Shown piece after piece: positions 1-5,866 of a stretch of 6,862 nucleotides of DNA. The stretch spans positions 1-6,862 of the forward strand of contig CAZSWR010000131.1 of the NCBI GenBank assembly GCA_964610885.1, written 5' to 3'. The notes under the pieces are model-generated. The model did not search any database. It worked only from the letters and a program-made list of their open reading frames with translations, and was not told where the DNA came from. The translations under genes were made by a program, and so were the position numbers. This DNA comes from CAZSWR01 sp964610885 (lineage in GTDB: Bacteria > Bacteroidota > Ignavibacteria > Kapaibacteriales > UBA2268). Each line of letters opens with the position of its first letter. Within the stretch, counting starts at the first letter, position 1.

Positions 1-256
1 TTTTGTGCGGAATGCCATTCGCGCGGCACAGCTCGTACATCATTTCGTTGCCCTCCAGGCAAAGCTTGCCCTTGAGCGAATTGGGAGAATAGTAGATCGA
101 AGCGTGAATCACTTCGCTATTGCGCGACGAAGTAACCTGGCCGAACGAGTCGTATTTCTCGAGAAGCAAAACAGATTTTCCGCTCGCAGCCACGCTATGC
201 GCAATGGCCAAACCAACCACCCCGGCTCCGATAATCGTTATGTCGGTCTTTTCCAT
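1..256 (-). CDS. FAD-dependent oxidoreductase, N-terminal fragment (L-2-hydroxyglutarate oxidase-like), cut by the window edge
   Basis: The reverse strand reads from an ATG at 256-254 through 85 codons with no stop to the window edge, so only the N-terminus is present. It opens with a Rossmann dinucleotide-binding motif, TIIGAGVVGLAIA (residues 7-19, GxGxxG), and an acidic residue ends the second strand (LLLEK, E33, expected to contact the FAD ribose). The next motif, SSRNSEVIHASIYY (residues 43-56), followed by LKGKLCLEGN, is typical of the DAO-superfamily branch containing L-2-hydroxyglutarate oxidase/dehydrogenase (LhgO/L2HGDH). Those enzymes oxidise a 2-hydroxy acid with a bound flavin. 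A serine stands where I recall glycine in HAGIYY. An AGGAAG ribosome-binding site (plus-strand cttcct, 261-266) lies seven bases upstream and supports this start. The flavoprotein family is secure; the substrate is inferred from the N-terminus alone. Confidence 0.85.
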   Translation of the reverse strand, partial: MEKTDITIIGAGVVGLAIAHSVAASGKSVLLLEKYDSFGQVTSSRNSEVIHASIYYSPNSLKGKLCLEGNEMMYELCRANGIPHK

Positions 257-280
257 AATTCTTCCTATTCCAAGGATATA

Positions 281-288
281 CAAAAATA
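281..288 (-). promoter_or_regulatory. Candidate Bacteroidota-type -7 promoter element for the oxidoreductase gene
   Basis: The reverse strand reads TATTTTTG, matching TAnnTTTG. It lies 25 bases before the ATG at 256, which would give a short 5' leader that includes the AGGAAG site. No convincing -33 element at the usual distance was found. In AT-rich spacer DNA a match this short can occur by chance. Confidence 0.35.
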
Positions 289-389
289 ACCCATAGCAGC
301 CCGAAACATACACTGCACCAACATAGCAAATTACTAATTTATTGCGAGAGTATAAAGTTATTTCGAATTCTCAATAACGATTTTAAATC

Positions 390-557
390 AACCCAGATTA
401 TTCATTAGAATCGTATAACGCAGTCCGTAACCCTCATCCCCAGCCCTTCTCCCGACGGGAGAAGGGAGTAAGAAACAAAATGATTTCGAGTCAGTATATG
501 TCTATGAGTATATGAACTATAATTCGTTTTGAAATCTTCAAGTGCGTAATCTGGGTT
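390..557. mobile_element. Candidate MITE-like element with 11-bp terminal inverted repeats
   Basis: The sequence aacccagatta (390-400) is repeated perfectly in inverted orientation as taatctgggtt (547-557). The 168 bp between the outer ends contain no plausible reading frame but do hold a strong palindrome (444-466) and a short direct repeat, agtatatg (493-500 and 507-514). Terminal inverted repeats around a small non-coding core are the hallmark of a miniature inverted-repeat transposable element. No clear target-site duplication is visible at the borders. The right end lies directly against the groEL terminator, so the element, if real, sits in the spacer without disrupting a gene. Copy number elsewhere in the genome is unknown. 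Confidence 0.4.
431..466. repeat. REP-like palindromic repeat with a 10-bp perfect stem
   Basis: The arms cccttctccc (444-453) and gggagaaggg (457-466) are perfect reverse complements around a three-base loop. A C-rich shoulder, ccctcatccccag (431-443), flanks them. Read on the other strand this gives the pattern GGGAGAAGGGCTGGGGATGAGGG in two parts, stem then tail. It resembles short extragenic palindromes that I recall recurring in intergenic DNA of many bacteria. No U-run follows on either strand, so it is not a typical intrinsic terminator. It may be the core of the surrounding MITE-like unit. Confidence 0.6.
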
Positions 558-600
558 AAAAAGTAAAACCCGCCCCCAATATTTCAGGAGAGCGGGCTTT
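558..600 (-). terminator. Intrinsic terminator of the groES-groEL operon
   Basis: On the reverse strand gcccgc is followed by an 18-base loop region and then gcggg, then TTTT and a second run of five T. The core stem is plus-strand 569-573 paired with 592-596, and further C/G-rich bases just inside could extend it. It lies about 45 bases after the groEL stop codon, as expected for the end of the operon. A few T residues on the plus-strand side (598-600) make activity from that side possible but less likely. Confidence 0.75.
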
Positions 601-613
601 ATTATTCTTAACG

Positions 614-640
614 TAATTCGTAATTGCTAATTCGCAATTG
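614..640. repeat. Tandem pair of 13-bp repeats beside the groEL stop codon
   Basis: taattcgtaattg (614-626) and taattcgcaattg (628-640) match at 12 of 13 positions and are separated by one base. They occupy the transcribed 3' untranslated region between the groEL stop codon (642-644) and the terminator. No function is evident. They may be simple replication-slippage products or the remnant of a dispersed AT-rich repeat. Confidence 0.55.
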
Positions 641-641
641 A

Positions 642-2279
642 TTAATACATTCCGTCCATGCCGGCTCCCGGAGGCATCATCGGCATTGCGGGGCCTTTCT
701 CGGAGGGTTTCTCCACGATCGAGCATTCGGTCGTGATGAGCAGGCCGGCCACGGAGGCTGCATTCTCGAGGGCAACGCGGGCAACCTTTGTCGGGTCGAT
801 TACGCCAGCCTCGAAGAGGTCTTCGTATTGCTCGCTGAATGCGTTGAAACCGAATGCGCCCGTGCCTTCTTTGATCTTGTTGACGATGACGGCTGCTTCG
901 AGTCCGGCATTGAAGATGATCTGGCGGATGGGTTCTTCGACTGCTTTGCGGATGATGTCCACGCCGATTTTTTGGTCTTCGTTGGCGGGTTTCACCGAGT
1001 CAAGCTCTTTGAGAGTGCGAAGGTAGGCAACGCCGCCGCCGGGGACGATACCCTCTTCGACAGCTGCGCGAGTGGCGTGGAGAGCGTCCTCTACGCGTGC
1101 TTTTTTCTCTTTCATTTCCACTTCGGTTGCGGCGCCGATTTTGAGCACTGCAACGCCACCGGAAAGTTTGGCAAGGCGTTCTTGGAGTTTCTCGCGGTCG
1201 TATTCGCTTGTGGTTTTCTCGATTTGGACTTTGATTTCGTTGATGCGTTTTTTGATATCTTCGCTCTTGCCTGCGCCTTCGACGATAGTTGTATTGTCTT
1301 TGTCGATAACGACTTTTTTGGCTGTTCCGAGGTATGCAGCGGTTGCGCTTTCGAGTTTGAAGCCTTTTTCTTCGCTGATGACCGTGCCGCCGGTGAGGAC
1401 TGCGATGTCTTCGAGCATTTGTTTGCGGCGGTCGCCGAAGCCGGGGGCTTTCACTGCGGCCACGCGCAAGGTGCCACGGAGGCGGTTGACGACGAGCGTT
1501 GCGAGGGCTTCGCCTTCGATGTCTTCGCTAATGATGAGGAGCGAACGGCCCGATTGCGATACTTTCTCGAGGATGGGGAGAAGGTCTTTGATGGCGGCAA
1601 TTTTCTTGTCGTGGATCAGTATGTAGGGATTCTCGAGCAGAGCTTCCATTGTGTCTGCGTCCGTAACGAAGTATGGCGACAAGTAGCCGCGGTCGAATTG
1701 CATACCCTCGACCACTTCCATATCGGTTTCTGTGCCTTTGGCCTCTTCGACTGTGATGACGCCGTCTTTGCCGACTTTGTCCATTGCTTCGCTAATCAGT
1801 TCGCCGATTGTATTGTCATTGTTGGCGGAAATGCAGCCAACTTGGGCGATTTCTTTTTTGGATTCCACCTCGCGGCTAAGGTCTTTGAGGCCTTTGGTGA
1901 TTGCCGTAACGGCCAGGTCGATACCACGTTTCAGGTCCATCGGGTTGGCGCCTGCGGTAACGTTTTTGAGTCCTTCGCGGTAGATTGCTTGCGCCAGGAC
2001 GGTTGCGGTTGTGGTACCGTCGCCGGCCACGTCGCTGGTTTTCGAGGCCACTTCGCGCACCATTGCTGCGCCCATGTTCTCTACTGCGTCCTCGAGTTCG
2101 ACTTCTTTGGCGACTGTAACGCCGTCTTTGGTAACCGTGGGGGCGCCGAATTTCTTGTCGATAACGACGTTGCGGCCCTTGGGTCCTAATGTAACTTTAA
2201 CTGCATTTGCTAATTTATCAACGCCTTTTTTGAGTGTGGCGCGAGCTTCCTGATCGAAATAAATCAATTTAGCTGCCAT
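642..2279 (-). CDS. groEL: Chaperonin GroEL (Hsp60)
   Basis: GroEL is the 60-kDa subunit of the double-ring cytoplasmic chaperonin. It encloses unfolded proteins under the GroES lid and folds them with ATP. The product is 545 residues, near the usual 540-550. All diagnostic elements align without gaps to Escherichia coli numbering: TLGPKGRNVV (30-39), catalytic D52 in KDGVTVAKEV, DVAGDGTTTATVLA (83-96, D87), D398 in RVEDALHATR, and the signature AAVEEGIVPGGG (405-416). The apical hydrophobic contact residues Y199, F204, L234 and L237 are also present. The C-terminus is a short Met/Gly/Pro tail ending GMDGMY, less repetitive than the classical GGM tail. A strong AGGAG site (plus-strand ctcct, 2287-2291) precedes the ATG. 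The gene is 56 bases downstream of groES and almost certainly cotranscribed under CIRCE control. The gene looks complete and functional. Confidence 0.99.
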   Translation of the reverse strand: MAAKLIYFDQEARATLKKGVDKLANAVKVTLGPKGRNVVIDKKFGAPTVTKDGVTVAKEVELEDAVENMGAAMVREVASKTSDVAGDGTTTATVLAQAIYREGLKNVTAGANPMDLKRGIDLAVTAITKGLKDLSREVESKKEIAQVGCISANNDNTIGELISEAMDKVGKDGVITVEEAKGTETDMEVVEGMQFDRGYLSPYFVTDADTMEALLENPYILIHDKKIAAIKDLLPILEKVSQSGRSLLIISEDIEGEALATLVVNRLRGTLRVAAVKAPGFGDRRKQMLEDIAVLTGGTVISEEKGFKLESATAAYLGTAKKVVIDKDNTTIVEGAGKSEDIKKRINEIKVQIEKTTSEYDREKLQERLAKLSGGVAVLKIGAATEVEMKEKKARVEDALHATRAAVEEGIVPGGGVAYLRTLKELDSVKPANEDQKIGVDIIRKAVEEPIRQIIFNAGLEAAVIVNKIKEGTGAFGFNAFSEQYEDLFEAGVIDPTKVARVALENAASVAGLLITTECSIVEKPSEKGPAMPMMPPGAGMDGMY

Positions 2280-2335
2280 GGATTATCTCCTATTTTTAGT
2301 TTCTAATATTTATATTCAATTCTTTAAAGTTGCAA

Positions 2336-2623
2336 TTATTTCACGATTGCGAAAATGTCTGATTCGCGCATGATGAGGTAGTCCTCGCCATCGACGGAGA
2401 CTTCTGTGCCGGCATATTTGCCATAGAGCACTTTGTCGCCGGGTTTCACTTGCAAGGGCATCACTTTGCCCTCTTCGGTGATTTTGCCATTGCCAACGGC
2501 GACGATTTCGCCTTGCATTGGTTTTTCTTTGGCTGTGTCGGGGATGATGATTCCGCCTTTGGTGATTTCTTCGGCCTTAGCAGCCTTCACGATGATTCTG
2601 TCGTGCAGGGGTGTTAAATTCAT
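2336..2623 (-). CDS. groES: Co-chaperonin GroES (Hsp10)
   Basis: GroES forms the seven-membered lid that closes the GroEL cage during the ATP cycle. The 95-residue product has the typical length and pattern: LTPLHDRIIVK at the N-terminus, the mobile loop with the hydrophobic GroEL-binding segment GGIIIPD (23-29), KPMQGEIVAVGNGK (35-47), VKPGDKVLYGKYAGTEV (59-75) and a closing strand EDYLIMRESDIFAIV. The ATG is preceded by GGAGC (plus-strand gctcc, 2628-2632) at a proper distance. It is the first gene of the operon; a leader of about 80 bases, starting with the CIRCE repeat, separates the predicted transcription start from the coding region. I see no anomaly. Confidence 0.98.
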   Translation of the reverse strand: MNLTPLHDRIIVKAAKAEEITKGGIIIPDTAKEKPMQGEIVAVGNGKITEEGKVMPLQVKPGDKVLYGKYAGTEVSVDGEDYLIMRESDIFAIVK

Positions 2624-2676
2624 AACTGCTCCATTTATATAGTTTTAAAAAACGTTTATTTTAATTTTTTCTATTA

Positions 2677-2703
2677 TTAGCACTCTCGTGCAAAGAGTGC
2701 TAA
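2677..2703 (-). promoter_or_regulatory. CIRCE operator (HrcA-binding site)
   Basis: The sequence is a perfect match to the CIRCE consensus: TTAGCACTC (2677-2685), a nine-base spacer (2686-2694), and GAGTGCTAA (2695-2703). CIRCE is bound by the repressor HrcA, which keeps groE and often dnaK operons low until heat shock ties up GroEL and inactivates HrcA. Here the element sits between the predicted -7 box and groES, overlapping or just following the expected transcription start, the usual position for repression. The repeat would also form a stem in the groES leader RNA. This implies an hrcA gene elsewhere in the genome. Confidence 0.97.
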
Positions 2704-2713
2704 CACAATAACG

Positions 2714-2721
2714 CAAATATA
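2714..2721 (-). promoter_or_regulatory. Candidate -7 promoter element of the groES-groEL operon
   Basis: The reverse strand reads TATATTTG, matching the Bacteroidota -7 consensus TAnnTTTG. It ends ten bases before the CIRCE repeat on the reverse strand, so the predicted start of transcription (about 2706) abuts the operator. A run ending TTTG lies 14 bases further upstream, closer than the usual -33 spacing, so the -33 assignment is uncertain. The fit to CIRCE placement makes this the best supported of the four promoter candidates here. Confidence 0.6.
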
Positions 2722-2830
2722 CGAAAAATGTTGCACAAAAAAATGTGGAAAAGTTTGAAACATGATCAGCACTTTGGCATTGGGCGTTCTGCCCAACCTC
2801 CTCATCAATGAACAGCAATGAGTTGGCGTG

Positions 2831-2853
2831 GCACGGCATGCCCCCTGCCGTGC
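2831..2853. repeat. Palindromic hairpin (8-bp stem) in the groES-trmH divergent spacer
   Basis: gcacggca (2831-2838) and tgccgtgc (2846-2853) are perfect reverse complements around a seven-base loop, with partial further symmetry outside (g/t-rich left, ctcctac right). The G+C-rich block contrasts with the AT-rich promoter DNA on both sides. It resembles dispersed intergenic palindromes built on GGCACGGCATGCC that I recall from several phyla. No U-run follows, and its position between two divergent genes makes a terminator unlikely. The rest of the 2722-2963 spacer shows only short AT-rich sequence and no supportable gene. Confidence 0.5.
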
Positions 2854-2963
2854 TCCTACATTTTTCATTTTTGGCTTATCGCCGGAACAGTATTTGTGTT
2901 GCTGTGGTGCTCGGAGCGGGACAGATTCGAAAGATTTACATGTCGCGATTAAATCGAAATTCG

Positions 2964-2971
2964 TATTTTTG
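2964..2971 (+). promoter_or_regulatory. Candidate -7 promoter element of the RNA methyltransferase gene
   Basis: The sequence TATTTTTG matches TAnnTTTG. It ends only 11 bases before the first possible TTG start at 2983, so the transcript would have a very short leader. An 11-base palindrome, cgatt-a-aatcg (2946-2956), lies just upstream and could be an operator or chance. No clear -33 box was found. Confidence 0.4.
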
Positions 2972-2982
2972 TTAATTTTTGA

Positions 2983-3540
2983 TTGATTAAATTGATACAT
3001 AAGCTCATTCACTCAGAAATACTTGCCGAAAGGCTCTCTCCGGCCGAAGCAGTTACGACCGAAAGGCATCCGGTTGCGGTCCTGGCGGATAATATACGCA
3101 GTCTGTACAATGTGGGTTCGCTTTTCCGCACTTGCGATTCGGCGTTGGCGCATTCGCTCGTTCTCACCGGGTTCACACCGCACCCGCCCCGCGCCGAAAT
3201 AGAGAAAACTGCGCTCGGAGCGGTGGATACAGTGCCGTGGGAATACTTCAAATCCCCCGTGGAGGCCGTCCGCGCTATGAAATCACGCGGCTTCAGGGTG
3301 CTCGCTGTCGAAATAACCGACGAAAAGCGCAGCTACGACACTCTTTCGAAAGAAGATTTTCCTGTTTGCCTCGTACTGGGGAACGAACTAACCGGAATCG
3401 ACGACGAAACTCTGGCCGAATGCGACGGGGCAATCGAAATCCCTATGTATGGCACGAAACACTCGCTGAACGTGGGCGTGGCTGCCGGAATAACAATTTT
3501 CGAAGCTGTCCGGGCGTGGAGAGAAATTTCTGATATGTAA
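2983..3540 (+). CDS. SpoU/TrmH-family RNA 2'-O-methyltransferase
   Basis: The product (185 residues) belongs to the SPOUT class of knotted methyltransferases, which transfer a methyl group from S-adenosylmethionine to a ribose 2'-OH of tRNA or rRNA. All three SpoU motifs are visible: motif 1 NIRSLYNVGSLFRT (37-50, with the conserved Asn and catalytic Arg49), motif 2 LVLGNELTGID (130-140) and motif 3 IEIPMYGTKHSLNVGVAAGI (151-170), which forms the knot and cofactor pocket. The stretch EIEKTALGA (72-80) is typical of the compact Bacteroidota-type members. The exact nucleotide modified cannot be read from sequence. An in-frame TGA at 2980-2982 blocks any upstream start, and no ATG or GTG occurs before motif 1, so translation probably begins at TTG 2983 or TTG 2992. 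There is no clear Shine-Dalgarno sequence. A metallophosphatase gene follows 33 bases later, probably in the same transcript. Confidence 0.93.
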   Translation: MIKLIHKLIHSEILAERLSPAEAVTTERHPVAVLADNIRSLYNVGSLFRTCDSALAHSLVLTGFTPHPPRAEIEKTALGAVDTVPWEYFKSPVEAVRAMKSRGFRVLAVEITDEKRSYDTLSKEDFPVCLVLGNELTGIDDETLAECDGAIEIPMYGTKHSLNVGVAAGITIFEAVRAWREISDM

Positions 3541-3573
3541 CAAAGCACAGCATCGCTAAGGCTTAAAGACAAA

Positions 3574-4251
3574 TTGAAAAAAGGAAATACATATTTTATT
3601 GGCGATATTCACGGATGCGCCCGCACATTCACAGAACTGCTGTTCGAAGTGATCGGAGTGCGCCGTTCGGACAGAATCTTCCTCCTTGGGGACTATATCG
3701 ACCGCGGGCCGGATTCGGCGGCGGTTATTGACATCATCCTCACAATGATTAAAAAAGAATATACCATTTTCCCGCTCATGGGCAACCACGAATTAATGCT
3801 GTTGCAGTCGCTTCGCGACCCGGTTTTTGCTGCCCAGTGGACGCTGAACGGCGGCCGAGCCGCAATGGACAGCTGGAAAACGAACGACCCGACGAAGATA
3901 CCGGCGCACCATATCGATTTTATTAAAGGCCTGAAGTATTACTTCAAGGTAGGAGATTTCATTGCGGTCCACGCGGGCCTGAATTTTTCTGTCGAGAAGC
4001 CGCTCGAAGACACAGAATCCATGCTATGGATACGCAACGATTCCGTTGATAGAACCAAGATCAAGGGCCGGAAACTGATTGTGGGCCACACGCCGACCAC
4101 GCTCGAGGATATTAAGAAATCGCTCGATTCTGACCGAATTCGTTTGGATGGCGGATGCGTCTATTCGGCACGCCGCCCGGAATATGGATTGCTATGCGCT
4201 TTGCGCTTGGAGGGTATGCGACTTTTCACGCAAAAAAATATCGATTTCTAA
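3574..4251 (+). CDS. PPP-family metallophosphatase (Ser/Thr phosphatase / ApaH-like)
   Basis: This 225-residue calcineurin-like phosphoesterase carries the full two-metal site of the PPP family: GDIHG (10-14), GDYIDRG (39-45), GNHE (70-73), the histidine of AVHAGL (H133) and GHTP (171-174), followed by LDGGCVYS (191-198). Members hydrolyse phosphoserine/threonine in proteins (PrpA/PrpB type) or diadenosine tetraphosphate (ApaH); sequence alone does not decide which. It is shorter than classical ApaH (about 280 residues) and closer to the bacterial protein-phosphatase type. There is no signal peptide, so it should be cytoplasmic. The TTG at 3574 is the first start codon after the upstream stop at 3538-3540, and it places GDIHG at the usual distance from the N-terminus. 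Only a weak AAGG (3558-3561) precedes it. It lies in the same frame as the methyltransferase gene, with 33 bases between stop and start. Confidence 0.9.
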   Translation: MKKGNTYFIGDIHGCARTFTELLFEVIGVRRSDRIFLLGDYIDRGPDSAAVIDIILTMIKKEYTIFPLMGNHELMLLQSLRDPVFAAQWTLNGGRAAMDSWKTNDPTKIPAHHIDFIKGLKYYFKVGDFIAVHAGLNFSVEKPLEDTESMLWIRNDSVDRTKIKGRKLIVGHTPTTLEDIKKSLDSDRIRLDGGCVYSARRPEYGLLCALRLEGMRLFTQKNIDF

Positions 4252-4284
4252 AAAAGTTTTTCTTTCAGATTTGATGCAAATGAT

Positions 4285-5757
4285 TCATGCCCCCATGCCA
4301 AGCAAAACGACTGAAACCGTCCTTGCAAAAATGTACAGATCCATGAAAATTGACCAGTTAGCGATGTAGTACAGGTCTATTCGGATCCTCTCCTCGAAGC
4401 TGGAATTGCGGCAAGTAACTTGCCAGAGTCCGCTAAGTCCGGGCTTCACGTTCAGTACGGCTTCCTCTTGGCCGAGCATGTCCGGTTTCTCATACGGAAT
4501 GTACGCTCTCGGGCCGATCATGCTCATGTCTCCCTTCAATACGTTCCAAAGCTGTGGCAATTCGTCGAGACTATATTTGCGAAGGAATTTTCCCAAACGA
4601 GTTTGGCGTGGGTCGTCGGCAAGCTTATGAAATACTTCGTACTCGCGGCGCAGTTCCGGGTGCGCGTTCAGAATCGCGTCCAATCGGTCCTCTGCGTCGT
4701 GGTGCATTGTGCGGAATTTAATAATTTTGAAACGCGAGTCGCCCTTGCCCATGCGCTCTTGGCGGAAAAACGGCCTACCTTTGGAATCGATGATTACCAA
4801 AGCCAAAAGGCAAAGGATTAGCGGAAGCGCCAGAGTGCCAATCAGCACAACAGACAGCACATCGAATCCGCGCTTGAATACCTGCGCAAATCGTCTTTGA
4901 ATTGAATTATTTAGCTCGAACGCAAACAAACCACCGAAATTTTTACTCGCTGCCCAGAGACCAGAGCCGGCCACAATTTCGGGGATCACCATCGTGTGCT
5001 CGAAGTGCTTCGAATACCGATTAACTATTTCGTGGCGTTTGCGAGAATTAACGCCGGGCATGGCCACGATTGAATATTTGATTCCGAAGTATTCGGAGAA
5101 TTTCGGTATCAACTCCAGACCTCCGACAACCGGCACTTCGCAGCAATAGCCCCAAAGGTCGGCGTCGTCGTCCACGGCAATGAAAGGTTTCAGCCCGATC
5201 CTTGGCGAATCGATCAAGGTTTTGATTAACCCTGCGCCCGTGTGCCCGGCGCCAACCACCATAACGGGCAGCCCCCACCATGGCCTCGACGAAAACACCG
5301 TCCGGGCCAATGACCGACAGAGAGGCACTGAGATAACTGATACGATCCACGAAAGGGCGAAAAGAATCCTCGAGGTGTCCGAACCGCTGCGAATGATGAA
5401 CGATGCGCCGGCCAACCCGCCCCAAACGGCAGTAATAGTGAGTGCGGTCGTCCGAAGTTCGGAAATCACGTCGTTCCCATATCCTGGGTATAGCCCAAGA
5501 ACCGAATGCATGATCGGCACGATCCCAACGCCCAACAAAAGCAGATAAAAATTGTCTATATCCGATGGAGTACCAGGAAAAAGAAGATTCCTAACCAATA
5601 GAGAAACCAGAACAGAAGCAAGCATTGCCAGCGAATCGGACAGTATAAAGACAGCTCCAGCTTTGGCCTTGCGGTGCCGGACGGGTATAGCCGCGAATTG
5701 GTCGATCTGGCCATGATTTATCAACTGCGTCAGTTGCTGTAACTTGGGAGTAATCAT
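4285..5757 (-). CDS. wbaP: Polyprenyl-phosphate hexose-1-phosphate transferase, WbaP-like
   Basis: This membrane enzyme starts surface-glycan synthesis by moving a sugar-1-phosphate from a UDP-sugar to undecaprenyl phosphate. The 490-residue product has the large WbaP-type layout: four predicted membrane helices (about 33-58, 69-90, 103-122, 130-150), a Rossmann-like CoA-binding domain starting at VMVVGAGHTG (165-174), and the catalytic PglC-like domain from about 295. That domain has a re-entrant hydrophobic helix (RGFDVLSVV to LALVII, 296-323), KIIKFRTM (344-351), the catalytic Asp-Glu pair D398-E399 in SLDELPQLWNVLKGDMSMIGPR, and GLSGLWQVTCR (440-450). LYPGYG near residue 89 favours the WbaP branch over WcaJ. 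Galactose is the family's classic substrate but is not proven here. No Shine-Dalgarno sequence precedes the ATG. It stands alone: no glycosyltransferase, flippase or polymerase is nearby. It converges on the phosphatase gene with 33 bases between stops and no obvious terminator. Confidence 0.93.
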   Translation of the reverse strand: MITPKLQQLTQLINHGQIDQFAAIPVRHRKAKAGAVFILSDSLAMLASVLVSLLVRNLLFPGTPSDIDNFYLLLLGVGIVPIMHSVLGLYPGYGNDVISELRTTALTITAVWGGLAGASFIIRSGSDTSRILFALSWIVSVISVPLCRSLARTVFSSRPWWGLPVMVVGAGHTGAGLIKTLIDSPRIGLKPFIAVDDDADLWGYCCEVPVVGGLELIPKFSEYFGIKYSIVAMPGVNSRKRHEIVNRYSKHFEHTMVIPEIVAGSGLWAASKNFGGLFAFELNNSIQRRFAQVFKRGFDVLSVVLIGTLALPLILCLLALVIIDSKGRPFFRQERMGKGDSRFKIIKFRTMHHDAEDRLDAILNAHPELRREYEVFHKLADDPRQTRLGKFLRKYSLDELPQLWNVLKGDMSMIGPRAYIPYEKPDMLGQEEAVLNVKPGLSGLWQVTCRNSSFEERIRIDLYYIANWSIFMDLYIFARTVSVVLLGMGA

Positions 5758-5858
5758 TTAACTATACAAAGCTCGAATTATTCTTAAAACCAATTCATAC
5801 TGCCATCAACCCACTTAATTTCTCGAAGCCTCTTGGAAAACATCAAGAATCCAATATG

Positions 5859-5866
5859 CAAATATA
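5859..5866 (-). promoter_or_regulatory. Candidate -7 promoter element of the WbaP-like gene
   Basis: The reverse strand reads TATATTTG, the same octamer as the groES candidate. Transcription from it would begin near 5852 and give a leader of roughly 95 bases before the ATG at 5757. No -33 element at canonical spacing is evident, though TTG occurs 12 bases upstream. Confidence 0.4.

Noticed and set aside
5..289. A 94-codon plus-strand frame at the left edge
   Set aside because: It is antisense to the flavoprotein N-terminus, which has a clear Rossmann motif and ribosome-binding site.
828..2189. A 453-codon open frame on the plus strand opposite groEL
   Set aside because: It lies wholly antisense to an intact groEL. 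Its product is dominated by Phe, Asp, Cys and Ala runs that result from the codon bias of the opposite strand. Long antisense frames over chaperone genes are a known artefact.
2677..3012. A 111-codon reverse-strand frame overlapping CIRCE and the groES promoter
   Set aside because: It would run through the CIRCE operator, the promoter and the hairpin spacer, and its product has no recognisable pattern.
4252..4284. Possible shared terminator between the convergent phosphatase and WbaP-like genes
   Set aside because: Only an A/T palindrome (about 4250-4261) and a 5-bp atttg/caaat hairpin are present. Neither has a G+C-rich stem followed by a U-run.
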